From: JBMOUD01 sp049319665
Lineage (GTDB): Bacteria; Pseudomonadota; Gammaproteobacteria; Enterobacterales; Enterobacteriaceae
Length of the DNA stretch: 64,000 nucleotides
Assembly (NCBI RefSeq): GCF_049319665.1
Contig: NZ_JBMOUD010000002.1
Span: forward strand, 186,001-250,000
Reading direction: 5' to 3'
Both the position numbers and the translations under genes were made by a program. Of the stretch, positions 44,137 to 53,281 are shown piece after piece. Below the pieces are notes generated by a model that did not search any database, was not told the DNA's origin, and was given only the letters and a program-made list of their open reading frames with translations. The first letter of the stretch is position 1. Each line of letters begins with the position of its first letter.

Positions 44137-44298
44137 TTACATTATCATCGCCAAAAATGAGGCGAAAATTGCCAATAATCTGGCAAATATAGCATTAATG
44201 CCTTGTAGTGATGAGGCAAACAGCGCGATGCCAATGGCGGCAACGGAGAAAAATACTCGCGATGGATTTTCAATAATATATCCGACAAACCCTTCCAT
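44137..44298 (-). CDS. Candidate small membrane protein (53 aa)
   Basis: A reading frame of 53 codons from the ATG at 44298 to a TAA, in the otherwise empty gap 44080-44423. It reads MEGFVGYIIENPSRVFF and continues with two hydrophobic stretches (about 15-30 and 35-53, the latter including FARLLAIFASFLAMIM), so it would be an integral membrane miniprotein. Composition is protein-like, but the Shine-Dalgarno sequence is weak (GGGA nine bases upstream). I recognise no family. The rest of the gap holds nothing I can name. Confidence 0.42.
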   Translation of the reverse strand: MEGFVGYIIENPSRVFFSVAAIGIALFASSLQGINAIFARLLAIFASFLAMIM

Positions 44299-44423
44299 GT
44301 TTTATCATCCCGGAGAAGCATCCGCTAAAGGTGGCAAGAGAGTAGCATGGGGTGGCAACAGGTTGTTTTGTTGTTTACAGGACATTACCTTTCACCCGCT
44401 GCTACCCTTATTTTTTGCCTCAT

Positions 44424-44810
44424 CTACGACGTTAGCCGGTTTGCAATCTCAAGCAGATTATTATCCGGGTCACGAATATAAACTGACATAATTGGCCCTT
44501 CTGCACCGGTGCGTTCCACCGGTCCTTCCTCAATAGCAATGCTTAGTGCGCGGAGTTCATCAATGACTTCCGCCAGCGGTGTGCTGCAAATAAAGCATAA
44601 ATCAGCTGAGCCTGGCGTTGGGTGCTGCGCTTTGGGCTCAAATTCTGCTCCGCGTTGATGTAAATTGATTTTTTGCTGACCAAACACCAGCGCCTTGCGG
44701 CGTTGCTTAAACGTCACGACGTCAAAACCTAGCACCTGCTGATAAAAACGTACGGTAGTATTGATATCGGCGACGGTTAATACCAAATGGTCCAAACGTT
44801 CTATTTTCAT
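44424..44810 (-). CDS. VOC-superfamily (glyoxalase-like) protein
   Basis: 128 residues with two beta-alpha-beta-beta-beta repeats. Metal-ligand positions of VOC proteins are visible: His8 (RLDHLVLTVADI), a Glu in the closing strand NNLLEIANR, and candidates in the middle (INLHQRG). FYQQVLGFDVVTFKQRR is the usual motif of the YaeR/virulence-protein branch. Reaction unknown: glyoxalase, dioxygenase or thiol transferase. Its start lies 11 bases after the stop of the MFS gene on the same strand, so both are cotranscribed. Confidence 0.8.
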   Translation of the reverse strand: MKIERLDHLVLTVADINTTVRFYQQVLGFDVVTFKQRRKALVFGQQKINLHQRGAEFEPKAQHPTPGSADLCFICSTPLAEVIDELRALSIAIEEGPVERTGAEGPIMSVYIRDPDNNLLEIANRLTS

Positions 44811-44821
44811 CTGTTATCCCC

Positions 44822-46042
44822 TTATACACGTTGATGACGCAGAGTGTGGACGGCGAAGAAAGCAATAGCGAGCAAGAGTAGACAAAACAGCACCACGCCT
44901 GACCAACTGTGGCTTTGCCACACGCTGCCGCCTGCTGAACCGAGCAGGCTGGAACCCAGATAATAGGCCAGCAGATAGAGCGCTGATGCATGGCCTTTAT
45001 TACCAGCGGCCAATCGCCCGACCAGGCCGCTGGCGACGGAATGGGTCATAAAAAATCCAATGGTAATCAATATAATGCCGACAATAATGGCGAGTAATGG
45101 TGACAGTAATGTCAGTAATAACCCGACGAGTGATATGCTCAATCCACATAACAACACCCGATTGCGGCCAAAACGATCTGCAAGCCCACCGGCAAGAGAA
45201 GATGCAGCGATACCAAAGACATAGGCCATAAAAATCAGCCCAATTTTGGTCTGTGACAGCGCGTACGGCGACTGCATCAGGCGAAATCCGGCATAGTTAT
45301 AGACGGTGACAAATGCACCAACGGCGACAAAGCCAATCAGAAAGACCCAAGGCAGGCGTTTATCTGCAAGATGTTGTTTCCAGGCACGCAGATGAAAGCG
45401 CAGATCAAATTTTTGATGGCTGAGTACGCGACGTGCCGGCGGCAATAGCAGGAAAAACACCAGCGCCGCCACTAAATCAATCACGCCGATGGTGATAAGA
45501 GCCGTTTGCCAAGAAAACTGTTCGTAAAGAAAGCTCATGCCGACGCGACCAATCATGCCGCCAAAGGCCGTGCCCCCCACGTAAATCCCCATCGATAGAC
45601 CGAACCCGCTGGTGTCTATTTCTTCGGCCAAATAGGCCATTGCCACTGCCGGAACCCCGCCGAGTACAAAGCCTTCAGCGGCGCGCAAAACTAACAAACT
45701 GTGCCAGTTGGGAGCGTAGGCCACGGCGATATTGAGCGCGGCGGCTAGCAGCATCGAGACAAACATCAGCCCGCGTTTACCGAGGTTTTCTGATAGCGCC
45801 CCCGCCAGGAAAATAGATAACGCTAGGAACGCTGTACTTAACGACAACACCAAGGAGCTTTGCGCGGCACCGACCTGAAAATGTTGCGCAAATACCGGTA
45901 GCAGCGGTTGCACACAATAGAGCAGGGAGAAAGTAGAAAATCCTGCCATAAATAGTGCGACGCTAATGGCCCAATAAGGACGGGTGCCGGGAAAAATACC
46001 CTGTTTTTCAGGGATGGAAAGCGAAGACTCACTGATTTGCAT
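44822..46042 (-). CDS. YnfM-type MFS efflux transporter
   Basis: 406 residues from the ATG at 46042 (GAGG and AAGG upstream; an in-frame TTG at 46063 is weaker). Twelve helices; landmarks LLYCVQPLLPVFAQHF, SENLGKRGLMF, RAAEGFVLGGVPAVAMAYL and the late SVASGLVGRLAAGNKGHASALYLLAYYLGSS match the E. coli YnfM group. The divergent LysR gene mirrors the E. coli ynfL-ynfM pair. Substrate unknown. The VOC gene follows, so the pump and the VOC enzyme may deal with the same compound. Confidence 0.88.
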   Translation of the reverse strand: MQISESSLSIPEKQGIFPGTRPYWAISVALFMAGFSTFSLLYCVQPLLPVFAQHFQVGAAQSSLVLSLSTAFLALSIFLAGALSENLGKRGLMFVSMLLAAALNIAVAYAPNWHSLLVLRAAEGFVLGGVPAVAMAYLAEEIDTSGFGLSMGIYVGGTAFGGMIGRVGMSFLYEQFSWQTALITIGVIDLVAALVFFLLLPPARRVLSHQKFDLRFHLRAWKQHLADKRLPWVFLIGFVAVGAFVTVYNYAGFRLMQSPYALSQTKIGLIFMAYVFGIAASSLAGGLADRFGRNRVLLCGLSISLVGLLLTLLSPLLAIIVGIILITIGFFMTHSVASGLVGRLAAGNKGHASALYLLAYYLGSSLLGSAGGSVWQSHSWSGVVLFCLLLLAIAFFAVHTLRHQRV

Positions 46043-46158
46043 AACCTTGACCTCGGCAAACAAAGTGTTGATTTAACACCGTTGCGGATATTGTCGGTAG
46101 ACTCAGCTATGCTATCCAATATATATCACAGGCATCTATTATAGGTTTTGCGACTATC

Positions 46159-47052
46159 ATGGAATTACGGCATCTACGTTACTTCCTTACCGTGGCTGAA
46201 GAACTCAATTTCTCTCGTGCCGCGCTGCGTTTGAATATCAGCCAGCCACCGCTGAGTCAGCAAATCAAAGCGTTGGAGGCCAGAATTGGCGCACCGCTGT
46301 TTCGTCGTTTATCGCACGGGGTGGAATTAACCTCGGCGGGGCTGGCATTTCAACAAGAGGCATATCGCGCAGTAGAAAGCGCAGAGAAAGCCGTATTGGC
46401 CGCCCAGCGCGCGGCGCGTGGTGTCACCGGTAATCTGCGTTTGGGATTCACCAGTTCGGCGGCATTTAATCCATTGTTGGCGGCACGTATCCGCGATTTT
46501 CAGCGTGAATGGCCCGAAGTTCGTCTGGATCTGGTAGAAAACAACACGTTATATCTGCTGGAAAGTCTGCTGGAGGATCGGCTGGATGTGATTTATATGC
46601 GTCCCGGAATTCATCAGCCAGACAATATCGAATTATACCGTTTGCCCGATGAAGCCATGAAAGTCGTGGTTCCAGCCACCCATCCGTTAGCGCAGCAAAA
46701 ATCTGTCAATCTGCTGCAACTCAAAGATGAGCTATTTATTCTGTTTCCAGCCGCCGTCGGGCTGACACTTTTTGACGAGATAATGATTTGCTGTCGTGCG
46801 GCAGGGTTTGAACCGAAACGTACGCAAGTCGCGCCGCAAATGTCCTCGGTGGTCAATTTTGTTGCCGCTGAAATGGGGGTTTCTCTGGTACCTGCCTCGG
46901 TTTCACAAATTCAGGTTCATAACGTGCGTTATCTGGATATTGTCGGAATTTCGCCGCTAGCACGTCTGGCGGTTGCCACCCGTCGCCATGAGCCCTCGAT
47001 TCTGGTGAAACATTTTGTGCAGGGCGTCAGCGGTAAAAAAGGGCGCGCATAG
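46159..47052 (+). CDS. LysR-family regulator (YnfL-like)
   Basis: 297 residues. DNA-binding domain at residues 1-60 (MELRHLRYFLTVAEELNFSRAALRLN, SQPPLSQQIKALEARIGAPLF) and a BenM/CbnR-type inducer domain (TGNLRLGFTSSAAFNPLL; DRLDVIYMRPG). Divergent from the MFS gene with a 116-base gap, the usual setting for a LysR activator and its target pump. An AT-rich half-dyad around 46110-46140 may hold the site; I cannot define it. Confidence 0.9.
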   Translation: MELRHLRYFLTVAEELNFSRAALRLNISQPPLSQQIKALEARIGAPLFRRLSHGVELTSAGLAFQQEAYRAVESAEKAVLAAQRAARGVTGNLRLGFTSSAAFNPLLAARIRDFQREWPEVRLDLVENNTLYLLESLLEDRLDVIYMRPGIHQPDNIELYRLPDEAMKVVVPATHPLAQQKSVNLLQLKDELFILFPAAVGLTLFDEIMICCRAAGFEPKRTQVAPQMSSVVNFVAAEMGVSLVPASVSQIQVHNVRYLDIVGISPLARLAVATRRHEPSILVKHFVQGVSGKKGRA

Positions 47053-47159
47053 TGCGAATTCTACGAAGATTGTGTGAAGATACTCATGAGTGAAGATAGT
47101 GCCAGTAATAAGCATGCACCAGGTTTTTGATTGAACATCACCTCCCAGAGAAAAATAAT

Positions 47160-48443
47160 ATGAGCGAAAAAATCAGCCTCCCTACCCATGTTTCAACGCT
47201 ACAAGAGTGGTTGTTGTATATCGATAGCCTACATTCACAAGTTATTGATATGAGCCTAAACAGAATTAAATCTGTGGCCAGCGATCTGGATATTTTAAAA
47301 CCCGCGCCTTTTGTCTTTCTCGTTGGCGGCACCAATGGCAAAGGCACCACCTGCCATTCACTGGAAAAAATACTGCAACTTTCTGGGTACAAAGTGGGGG
47401 TGTTCAGTTCACCGCACATGATTAATTATACCGAAACCGTGCGTATTCAAGGTCAGGAGCTGGCTGATAGCGACCATATTGCCGCTTTTAGCGCCATTAA
47501 TGATGCCCGGCAGGACACCACGTTAACGCCATTTGAGTTCAATACACTGGGCGCTTTCTGGTTAATGAAACAGGCGCAGGTTGACGTGGCGATTATTGAA
47601 GTGGGCATGGGCGGGCGAGATGACGCGACCAATATTATCGACCCGGATCTGTCGGTCATTACTAACGTGGCCCTCGACCACGAAGACTGGCTAGGCAAAG
47701 ATATCGAAAGCATCGGTCAGGTTAAAGCCGGTATCTTCCGCGCAGGTAAACCGGCGGTGATTGGGCAGTCTCAGGCACCGGCTGCGCTGTTTGATTATGC
47801 CAACAGCATTGGTGCTAAGATTCATCACCGCGATGAGCAGTGGCACTTCACCGTTAACGACGATCGCTGGGCCTTTACGGATGCTACCGGCACGATTGCT
47901 GACTTAGCGATGCCGCTGATGCCATTGGAAAACGTTGCTACCGCGCTGGCCGCACTGCGTGTCAGTCAATTAAATGTCGATTTGGCGGCGGTTAAAGAGG
48001 TGATTCTGAGCGCTAATTTACCCGGCCGCTTCCAGATTATTGAAAATAAACCAACGGTAATTTTAGACGCGGCACACAATCCTCATGCTGCGGCGTATCT
48101 GGCACAAAGACTCAATCACTATGTTAAAACCCGCAACGGCGAGAAAAAGGGCAAGATCCGTTTCGTGATTGGTATGCTGATCAATAAAGATATCAAAAGC
48201 ACGGTCGGGCATTTAACCCCGTTATCAGACAATTGGTACTGCTGTGCGATTAACGCCGGGCCAAGAAGCTCTAAAGCCGAAGATGTGGCGCAATATCTTG
48301 CGCAGGCCAGCACCTATCCAGATATCCTGGCCGGTTGGCAAGCGGCACAGCAGGATGCTGATGAAAACGACATTATTGTGGTCTGTGGGTCATTCTTCGC
48401 GGTAGCGCCAGTGTTAAAAGAGATTCGGGCGCAGCAAGCTTAA
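47160..48443 (+). CDS. Folylpolyglutamate synthase/dihydrofolate synthase family protein (FolC-like)
   Basis: 427 residues from the ATG at 47160 (frame opens at 47127). It has the Mur-ligase-type P-loop GGTNGKGTTCHSLE, followed by FSSPHMINYTETVRI, EVGMGGRDDATNII (Mg/ATP site), ITNVALDHEDWLG and LDAAHNPHA, all folC hallmarks. It would add glutamate to dihydropteroate or folates. The normal enterobacterial folC lies between accD and dedD; this gene has no such neighbours, so it is probably a second copy. The N-terminus (THVSTLQEWLLYIDSLHSQ) is close to FolC. A big palindrome follows the stop. Confidence 0.85.
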   Translation: MSEKISLPTHVSTLQEWLLYIDSLHSQVIDMSLNRIKSVASDLDILKPAPFVFLVGGTNGKGTTCHSLEKILQLSGYKVGVFSSPHMINYTETVRIQGQELADSDHIAAFSAINDARQDTTLTPFEFNTLGAFWLMKQAQVDVAIIEVGMGGRDDATNIIDPDLSVITNVALDHEDWLGKDIESIGQVKAGIFRAGKPAVIGQSQAPAALFDYANSIGAKIHHRDEQWHFTVNDDRWAFTDATGTIADLAMPLMPLENVATALAALRVSQLNVDLAAVKEVILSANLPGRFQIIENKPTVILDAAHNPHAAAYLAQRLNHYVKTRNGEKKGKIRFVIGMLINKDIKSTVGHLTPLSDNWYCCAINAGPRSSKAEDVAQYLAQASTYPDILAGWQAAQQDADENDIIVVCGSFFAVAPVLKEIRAQQA

Positions 48444-48448
48444 TTTAT

Positions 48449-48514
48449 TTAACGGCTATAACAGGTAAATCATATTTTACCGGTTATAGCCGTTAAACTT
48501 GCATTTACCTGTTA
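48449..48514. promoter_or_regulatory. Large palindrome plus half-site between folC-like gene and hipB
   Basis: Arms 48449-48469 and 48476-48496 (21 bp, one mismatch, 6-base loop) contain TAACAGGTAAA and TTTACCGGTTA. A third copy, TTTACCTGTTA, follows at 48504-48514. There is no U-tract, so besides a transcript end this may be the HipB operator region. Confidence 0.5.
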
Positions 48515-48586
48515 GGGGCGGTAAGGTCGTTTTCTGACCACTGTGCCAACTCCCCACCGAACCTGCACTTGTGCTGAAGAGGCAAT

Positions 48587-48835
48587 ATGAAAATAACATC
48601 TGCCAGGCAGCTAGCTATCTACCTAAAAGATCAGCGTAAATCTCAAAAAATGACCCAGTCTGCCACCGCGAGCCGAGTCGGTATTAGGCAAGATACAGTG
48701 TCCAAGTTTGAGCATCACCCTGATACCACGATGGTGGATACGTTATTTAAAATTATCTCGGCACTAAATTTAGAACTGCATGTTGAGCAAAAAGATAAAA
48801 ATAAAAAACCGAGTGAATGGAAGGAAGAATGGTGA
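48587..48835 (+). CDS. hipB: HipB-like antitoxin/repressor
   Basis: 82 residues with an XRE-type helix-turn-helix at about 8-62 (LAIYLKDQRKSQKMTQSATAS, then VGIRQDTVSKFEHHPDT) and a lysine-rich tail that in E. coli HipB is the unstable part. It should bind HipA and the operator. Its stop codon overlaps the hipA start by one base (TGATG). The palindromic region upstream is the likely operator, though it differs from the E. coli TATCC-type sites. Confidence 0.85.
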   Translation: MKITSARQLAIYLKDQRKSQKMTQSATASRVGIRQDTVSKFEHHPDTTMVDTLFKIISALNLELHVEQKDKNKKPSEWKEEW

Positions 48836-50154
48836 TGAAGCGCCTTTCGGTCTATATGAATGGCTATCTTACCGGCACGCTGATTCAAGAGAATAACGGT
48901 GCGCATACTTTTATTTATGCGCAATCTTGGTTAGATATTGCCGATGCCCGGCCTATTTCTCTCTCTTTACCTCTTCGTAAAGAGAAGTATGAAGGAGCAG
49001 AAGTCTTTAATTTTTTTGACAATTTGCTGCCTGATAATCGCAACATTCGAGAAAGAATTGCCGCTAAATATCACGCAAAATCGATGCAACCTTTTGATTT
49101 GTTATCTGAGATTGGTCGAGATTGTGTCGGAGCATTGTTGCTGTTGCCGGAGGGACAAGCGGTACCCAATATCAAAGTGATCAATGGTCGGCCATTAAGT
49201 ACTCAGCAATTGATTGATGTGTTAAACAGTTATCAAGCCGAGCCGACGAGTGATGAATTATCTGAGCTAGATTTCCGCATTTCCATTGCGGGCGCTCAAG
49301 AAAAAACCGCCCTATTAAAATATGACCACCAGTGGCAACTGCCTTTAGGGATTACGCCGACGACGCATATCTTCAAATTGCCAATTGGCACTATTCAAAG
49401 TCACAGCCACACTTTAGATCTCACCGACAGTGTTGAAAATGAATGGCTTTGTATGCGTTTGGCTAAGGCTTATGGTCTGGATGTTGCAGATTGCGAAATG
49501 CTGCACTTATCTGGGGTAAAAACGCTGGCTGTTGAACGATTCGACCGACGTTTGGCGCTTGATGGTTCGTGGATACTCCGATTACCGCAGGAAGATTTTT
49601 GTCAGATACAGGGTATTTCTTCAGCACAGAAATATGAAAGTGACGGCGGTCCGGGTATTGCCAATATTATGAAAATTCTCGTAGGTTCTGATCATGCAGA
49701 ACAAGACCGGGAACACTTTATGAAAAGTCAGTTATTGTTCTGGCTACTTGCGGCGAGCGACGGGCATGCGAAGAATTTCTCCATTTTTATTCAGCCGAAT
49801 GGCGGCTATCGACTTACGCCGCTGTATGACATCCTTTCCTGTTATCCAATGATCGGTGGGCGAGGATTGGCAGAAAAAGACATCAAATTAGCGATGAGCC
49901 TGGCATCGACCAGGAGCGGTAAAAAATATCTTTGGCAGCGCATCTTCCCACGGCACTTTCTCGCGACAGCCAGACACTGTGGTTTTGATGAACAGAGAAT
50001 GCAGGAAATCATGACCGACTTTTTTGAAAAGACACCGGCAGTATTGGCGCAGATTAGGGCTGAATTGCCGGAAGACTTTCCGGAAAATATTAGCCAGGCT
50101 ATTTTAGGCGGCATTGAGAAGTGTGTTACCAGGCTGGGTGCTACTCCGCAATAA
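48835..50154 (+). CDS. hipA: HipA-like toxin kinase
   Basis: 439 residues, close to E. coli HipA in length and sequence. In E. coli HipA phosphorylates glutamyl-tRNA synthetase and induces persistence. Landmarks: YMNGYLTGTL, FFDNLLPDNRNIRERIAAKYHAKS, FRISIAGAQEKTALL in which Ser150 is at the E. coli autophosphorylation position, THIFKLPIG, AVERFDRR, DGHAKNFS (catalytic loop) and YDILSCYP (Mg-binding Asp). The kinase therefore looks intact. The longer frame from 48817 lies inside hipB; the ATG at 48835 aligns with E. coli HipA. Coupled to hipB. Confidence 0.9.
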   Translation: MKRLSVYMNGYLTGTLIQENNGAHTFIYAQSWLDIADARPISLSLPLRKEKYEGAEVFNFFDNLLPDNRNIRERIAAKYHAKSMQPFDLLSEIGRDCVGALLLLPEGQAVPNIKVINGRPLSTQQLIDVLNSYQAEPTSDELSELDFRISIAGAQEKTALLKYDHQWQLPLGITPTTHIFKLPIGTIQSHSHTLDLTDSVENEWLCMRLAKAYGLDVADCEMLHLSGVKTLAVERFDRRLALDGSWILRLPQEDFCQIQGISSAQKYESDGGPGIANIMKILVGSDHAEQDREHFMKSQLLFWLLAASDGHAKNFSIFIQPNGGYRLTPLYDILSCYPMIGGRGLAEKDIKLAMSLASTRSGKKYLWQRIFPRHFLATARHCGFDEQRMQEIMTDFFEKTPAVLAQIRAELPEDFPENISQAILGGIEKCVTRLGATPQ

Positions 50155-50297
50155 AAACGGGTGGCAATCATCAAGATCTACTCTCTGTTTCGTATTGTCA
50201 TTTCAATTGTTTCTGTCGGCTACTTTAGCTTTCACAACCGTCTTTTCTTCGAGTAAATACTATCGACTGAGTAAGGCAATCACCAAAACACCGCATA

Positions 50298-51230
50298 TTA
50301 ATGCGAAGAAACAAATGCCGCCGCCGCATGTTCTGGGGGAATGGCGAAGTTTGCTTTCATCCGTTTGACCTCTGCACTCGGGCTGCGGCCAAATAAACGT
50401 TTGAACTCACGGCTAAACTGGGAGGCGCTTTCATAACCGACTTGCAGCGAGGCCGTCACCGCCGTTATATCTTTGCGTACCATCAATAATCTGGCCTGAT
50501 GCAGGCGCAACGATTTCAAATATTGCATTGGCGTGGTATGGGTGATGAGCTTGAAATGACTATGAAACGTGGCAACGCTCATATTGGCGTGTTCTGCCAG
50601 TTGGGCGACATCTATATTCTGCTTATAGTTGCTGTGAATATAACGGATCGCTTTATAAATTCGACCAAACTGCCCCTGTAAGATCAGTGCGCTGCGTATT
50701 GTTCCCCCTTGCTCGCTGGTTAACACCCGATAGTAAATCTCACGCACCAGCGCTGGGCCCAGGATTGCCGCTTCTTGCGAGTGACTCATTATTTGCAGAA
50801 AATGCAGCACAGTCTGGCTCAACGTCTCATCCATGGCCGTTGATAGCATACTTTGTGGTGCAGGTAATACCTGTGGCTGGTGGCTGTCTATTTTTAGGAT
50901 AAGTTCGGCGGCGACGGCAAAGTCGAGATGCATATAAATTGCTAATAAGGGTTCATCCGTGCTGGCATCCGTTTCCATAGTAAAAGGCACGGGCAACGAC
51001 ACGGCAAGATAATGCTGAGCATCATAAACATAAACGCGATCGCCAAAATATCCTCGTTTGGTTCCCTGACAGACAATAACAATGCCGGGATCATATAAAA
51101 CCGGCGTGCGCTTTAGCGGTCGGTTTGAACGCAGAAAACGCACATCCGGTAGGGCAGAAAGCGTATAACCTTCTTCCGGTGCCAGTTTTTCTAGCAAATC
51201 AATTATCTGTTTTTGTACTGTCTGACTCAT
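50298..51230 (-). CDS. AraC-family regulator (YqhC-like)
   Basis: 310 residues. An N-terminal effector domain of the AraC_N type (VLYDPGIVIVCQGTKRGYFGD, HYLAVSLPVPF) precedes two helix-turn-helix motifs at the C-terminus (IDVAQLAEHANMSVATFHSHF and VTASLQVGYESASQFSREFKR, then FGRSPSAEVKRM). This is the branch of E. coli YqhC, which responds to aldehydes. Divergent from an SDR gene 180 bases away, its probable target. Convergent with hipA. Confidence 0.88.
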   Translation of the reverse strand: MSQTVQKQIIDLLEKLAPEEGYTLSALPDVRFLRSNRPLKRTPVLYDPGIVIVCQGTKRGYFGDRVYVYDAQHYLAVSLPVPFTMETDASTDEPLLAIYMHLDFAVAAELILKIDSHQPQVLPAPQSMLSTAMDETLSQTVLHFLQIMSHSQEAAILGPALVREIYYRVLTSEQGGTIRSALILQGQFGRIYKAIRYIHSNYKQNIDVAQLAEHANMSVATFHSHFKLITHTTPMQYLKSLRLHQARLLMVRKDITAVTASLQVGYESASQFSREFKRLFGRSPSAEVKRMKANFAIPPEHAAAAFVSSH

Positions 51231-51410
51231 GCGTTTTTCCTAGCGGTATGACTGGCAACACAGTATCAATAATCGATGCTAGAAAATACGCCGCCCAGAG
51301 TTTTAGGCAATACTCTCCGAGTAACAGGTCTCTTTATGACAGCGTGATACGGCTATTCTGAACGCCGTAAATGTCTGTCGGCATTACCCATTGTCATACT
51401 GGAGAAGGCT

Positions 51411-52268
51411 ATGTCTACACTTAAAAACACAGTGTCTGAACTGAAAAATATTCTGATTACTGGTGTCAGCAGCGGTTTTGGTCGCGCATTAGCAATAGAA
51501 GCGTTGGCCGACGGCCATTGTGTTATCGGTACCGTACGCAATGCTCAAGCCGCCGCCAACTTCTCTGCCTTGCATACAACGCGAGCCATTGCCCGCATTC
51601 TGGATGTGACCCATTTTGCTGGTATTAACGAAACCATTGCTGAAATCGAAGATACCGTCGGTGCCATTGATGTATTGGTCAACAATGCGGGCTATGGACA
51701 TGAAGGAGTGTTTGAAGAGTCGCCGCTTGAAGAAATGCGCCGTCAGTTTGACGTTAACGTCTTTGGGGCCGTCGCCGTAACTAAAGCGGTGCTACCTTTT
51801 ATGCGTCGACGTCGCAGCGGCCATATTCTGAATATCACCTCGATGGGCGGATTTATTACCATGCCCGGCATTGCCTATTACTGTGGTAGTAAGTTTGCGC
51901 TGGAAGGGATCTCTGAAGTGCTCAGTAAGGAGCTAGCCCCTTTCAATATCTTTGTCACCGCCGTTGAGCCGGGCTCATTTCGCACCGACTGGGCGGGGCG
52001 CTCAATGGTTCGCAGCCCACGTACCTTGAGCGAATACGACGCACTGTTTGATCCCATCCGTCAAGCGCGTGAGGCCAAAAGCGGCAAGCAGTTAGGCAGC
52101 CCGCAGAAAGCTGCTCGAGTCATGCTAACGCTGATTGCCAGTACAAATCCTCCCGCTCATTTACTGTTGGGCAGCGACGCCTTGCAGCTGGTACGCCAAA
52201 AACTGGCGGACTGGAGTGAGGAAATCGATCGCTGGGAAGTATTAACCCGCTCGACGGACGGCGAGTAA
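51411..52268 (+). CDS. Short-chain dehydrogenase/reductase divergent from AraC regulator
   Basis: 285 residues. Cofactor loop TGVSSGFGRAL, VRNAQAAA, NNAGYGHEG, NITSMGG with the catalytic Ser, YCGSK, and VEPGSFRTDWAGRSM. The last motif is shared with a group of SDRs annotated as oxidoreductases with 17-beta-hydroxysteroid-dehydrogenase-like folds. GGAG lies ten bases before the ATG. It ends in a perfect 16-bp terminator stem. By position it is controlled by the AraC regulator, possibly for aldehyde or ketone detoxification. Confidence 0.87.
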   Translation: MSTLKNTVSELKNILITGVSSGFGRALAIEALADGHCVIGTVRNAQAAANFSALHTTRAIARILDVTHFAGINETIAEIEDTVGAIDVLVNNAGYGHEGVFEESPLEEMRRQFDVNVFGAVAVTKAVLPFMRRRRSGHILNITSMGGFITMPGIAYYCGSKFALEGISEVLSKELAPFNIFVTAVEPGSFRTDWAGRSMVRSPRTLSEYDALFDPIRQAREAKSGKQLGSPQKAARVMLTLIASTNPPAHLLLGSDALQLVRQKLADWSEEIDRWEVLTRSTDGE

Positions 52269-52313
52269 TTCGTGGGAGCCGGTTCGTACCTATCGGCTCT
52301 CACCAGACGTTAA

Positions 52314-52351
52314 ATGAATAAACCCTACCTGTGCCGGTAGGGTTTATTCAT
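52314..52351. terminator. Convergent terminator
   Basis: Perfect 16-bp arms ATGAATAAACCCTACC (52314-52329) and its complement (52336-52351) around a 6-base loop. Confidence 0.8.
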
Positions 52352-52368
52352 AAAAACATAGCTATGCT

Positions 52369-53281
52369 CTACTGTTTAAGGGACGCATTGGCCACGCTGG
52401 TTTCTCTGATAAATCTCCCATCTTCATTTGGAGGTCGCCCAAATAAACGCCGATATTCACGGCTGAACTGAGATGGACTATCGTAACCTACTTCAAAACC
52501 AATCTCTGCCACACTTTTTAGAGATGATGCGATCAGTGTTCGAGCCATTTGTAATCGCACTTGTTTTTGAAATTGAATTGGGCTCAGAGATGTCACCGAT
52601 AAAAAATGTCTATGGAAGGATGTGGCACTCATACTAGCTTCTTGCGCTAAGGTATCAATCCGGATGTTTTCTTTATAGTGGTTACGTATCCATCTGATTG
52701 CCCGAAAAATTTGCATCATGCGGCCATTTGATATGCCAAGCTGTTGGAGCATTGCTCCCTGTTCACCATTAATTAAGCGCCAGAGAATTTCACGCTCAAT
52801 CGACGGGGCCAAAATTGGAATGTCTTTTGGATTATCCAATAATCTTAATAATCGGGTAAGTGGATCAAGCAGATCATCGCTCAGCTCGCTGACTGCAATA
52901 CTGCCTTGATTGGTCATATTCTCTGGGGGGAATCCACTTTCGAGCAGAAGAGCAGCAACTCTTTCGGGCTTAATTGTCAATCCTAAGCCTAGTAACGGCT
53001 CATCTTCACTGGCCTCTATGACATTAGAACTGAGAGGCAGGTCAACGAGATAAATAAGATATTGCCCTGCAGAATAGCGGTATGTTTGTTGGCCAAGAGC
53101 AACTTGTTTTACTCCTTGAATCAGAAGAGCAAAGGTAGGTTCTGCTAAATACAATAGGGGTTGGAGTGGTGTAATTCGATAATGTCACATTTGGCAGCAG
53201 CTTCTGCGCTTCATGTGACCCTACATAGCGTTGAATGAGCGCCTTTAATTCTCCCCATAAATACGCTTTATTTGTATTCAT
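52369..53281 (-). pseudogene. AraC-family regulator gene with a single-base frameshift
   Basis: The N-terminus starts at the ATG at 53281 (GAGG eight bases upstream) and reads MNTNKAYLWGELKALIQRYV up to LSNYTTPTP. There the frame breaks, and the AraC_N domain continues one frame over (YLAEPTFALLIQGVKQVALG) to two intact C-terminal helix-turn-helix motifs (IDTLAQEASMSATSFHRHF; FEVGYDSPSQFSREYRRLFGR). Adding one C to the four-C tract at 53157-53160 (minus-strand reading) restores one open frame with TTPTPLLYLAEP. A TTG at 53154 could start a 261-residue protein lacking the first about 43 residues. Divergent from a hydrolase gene that is also frameshifted. Confidence 0.8.
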
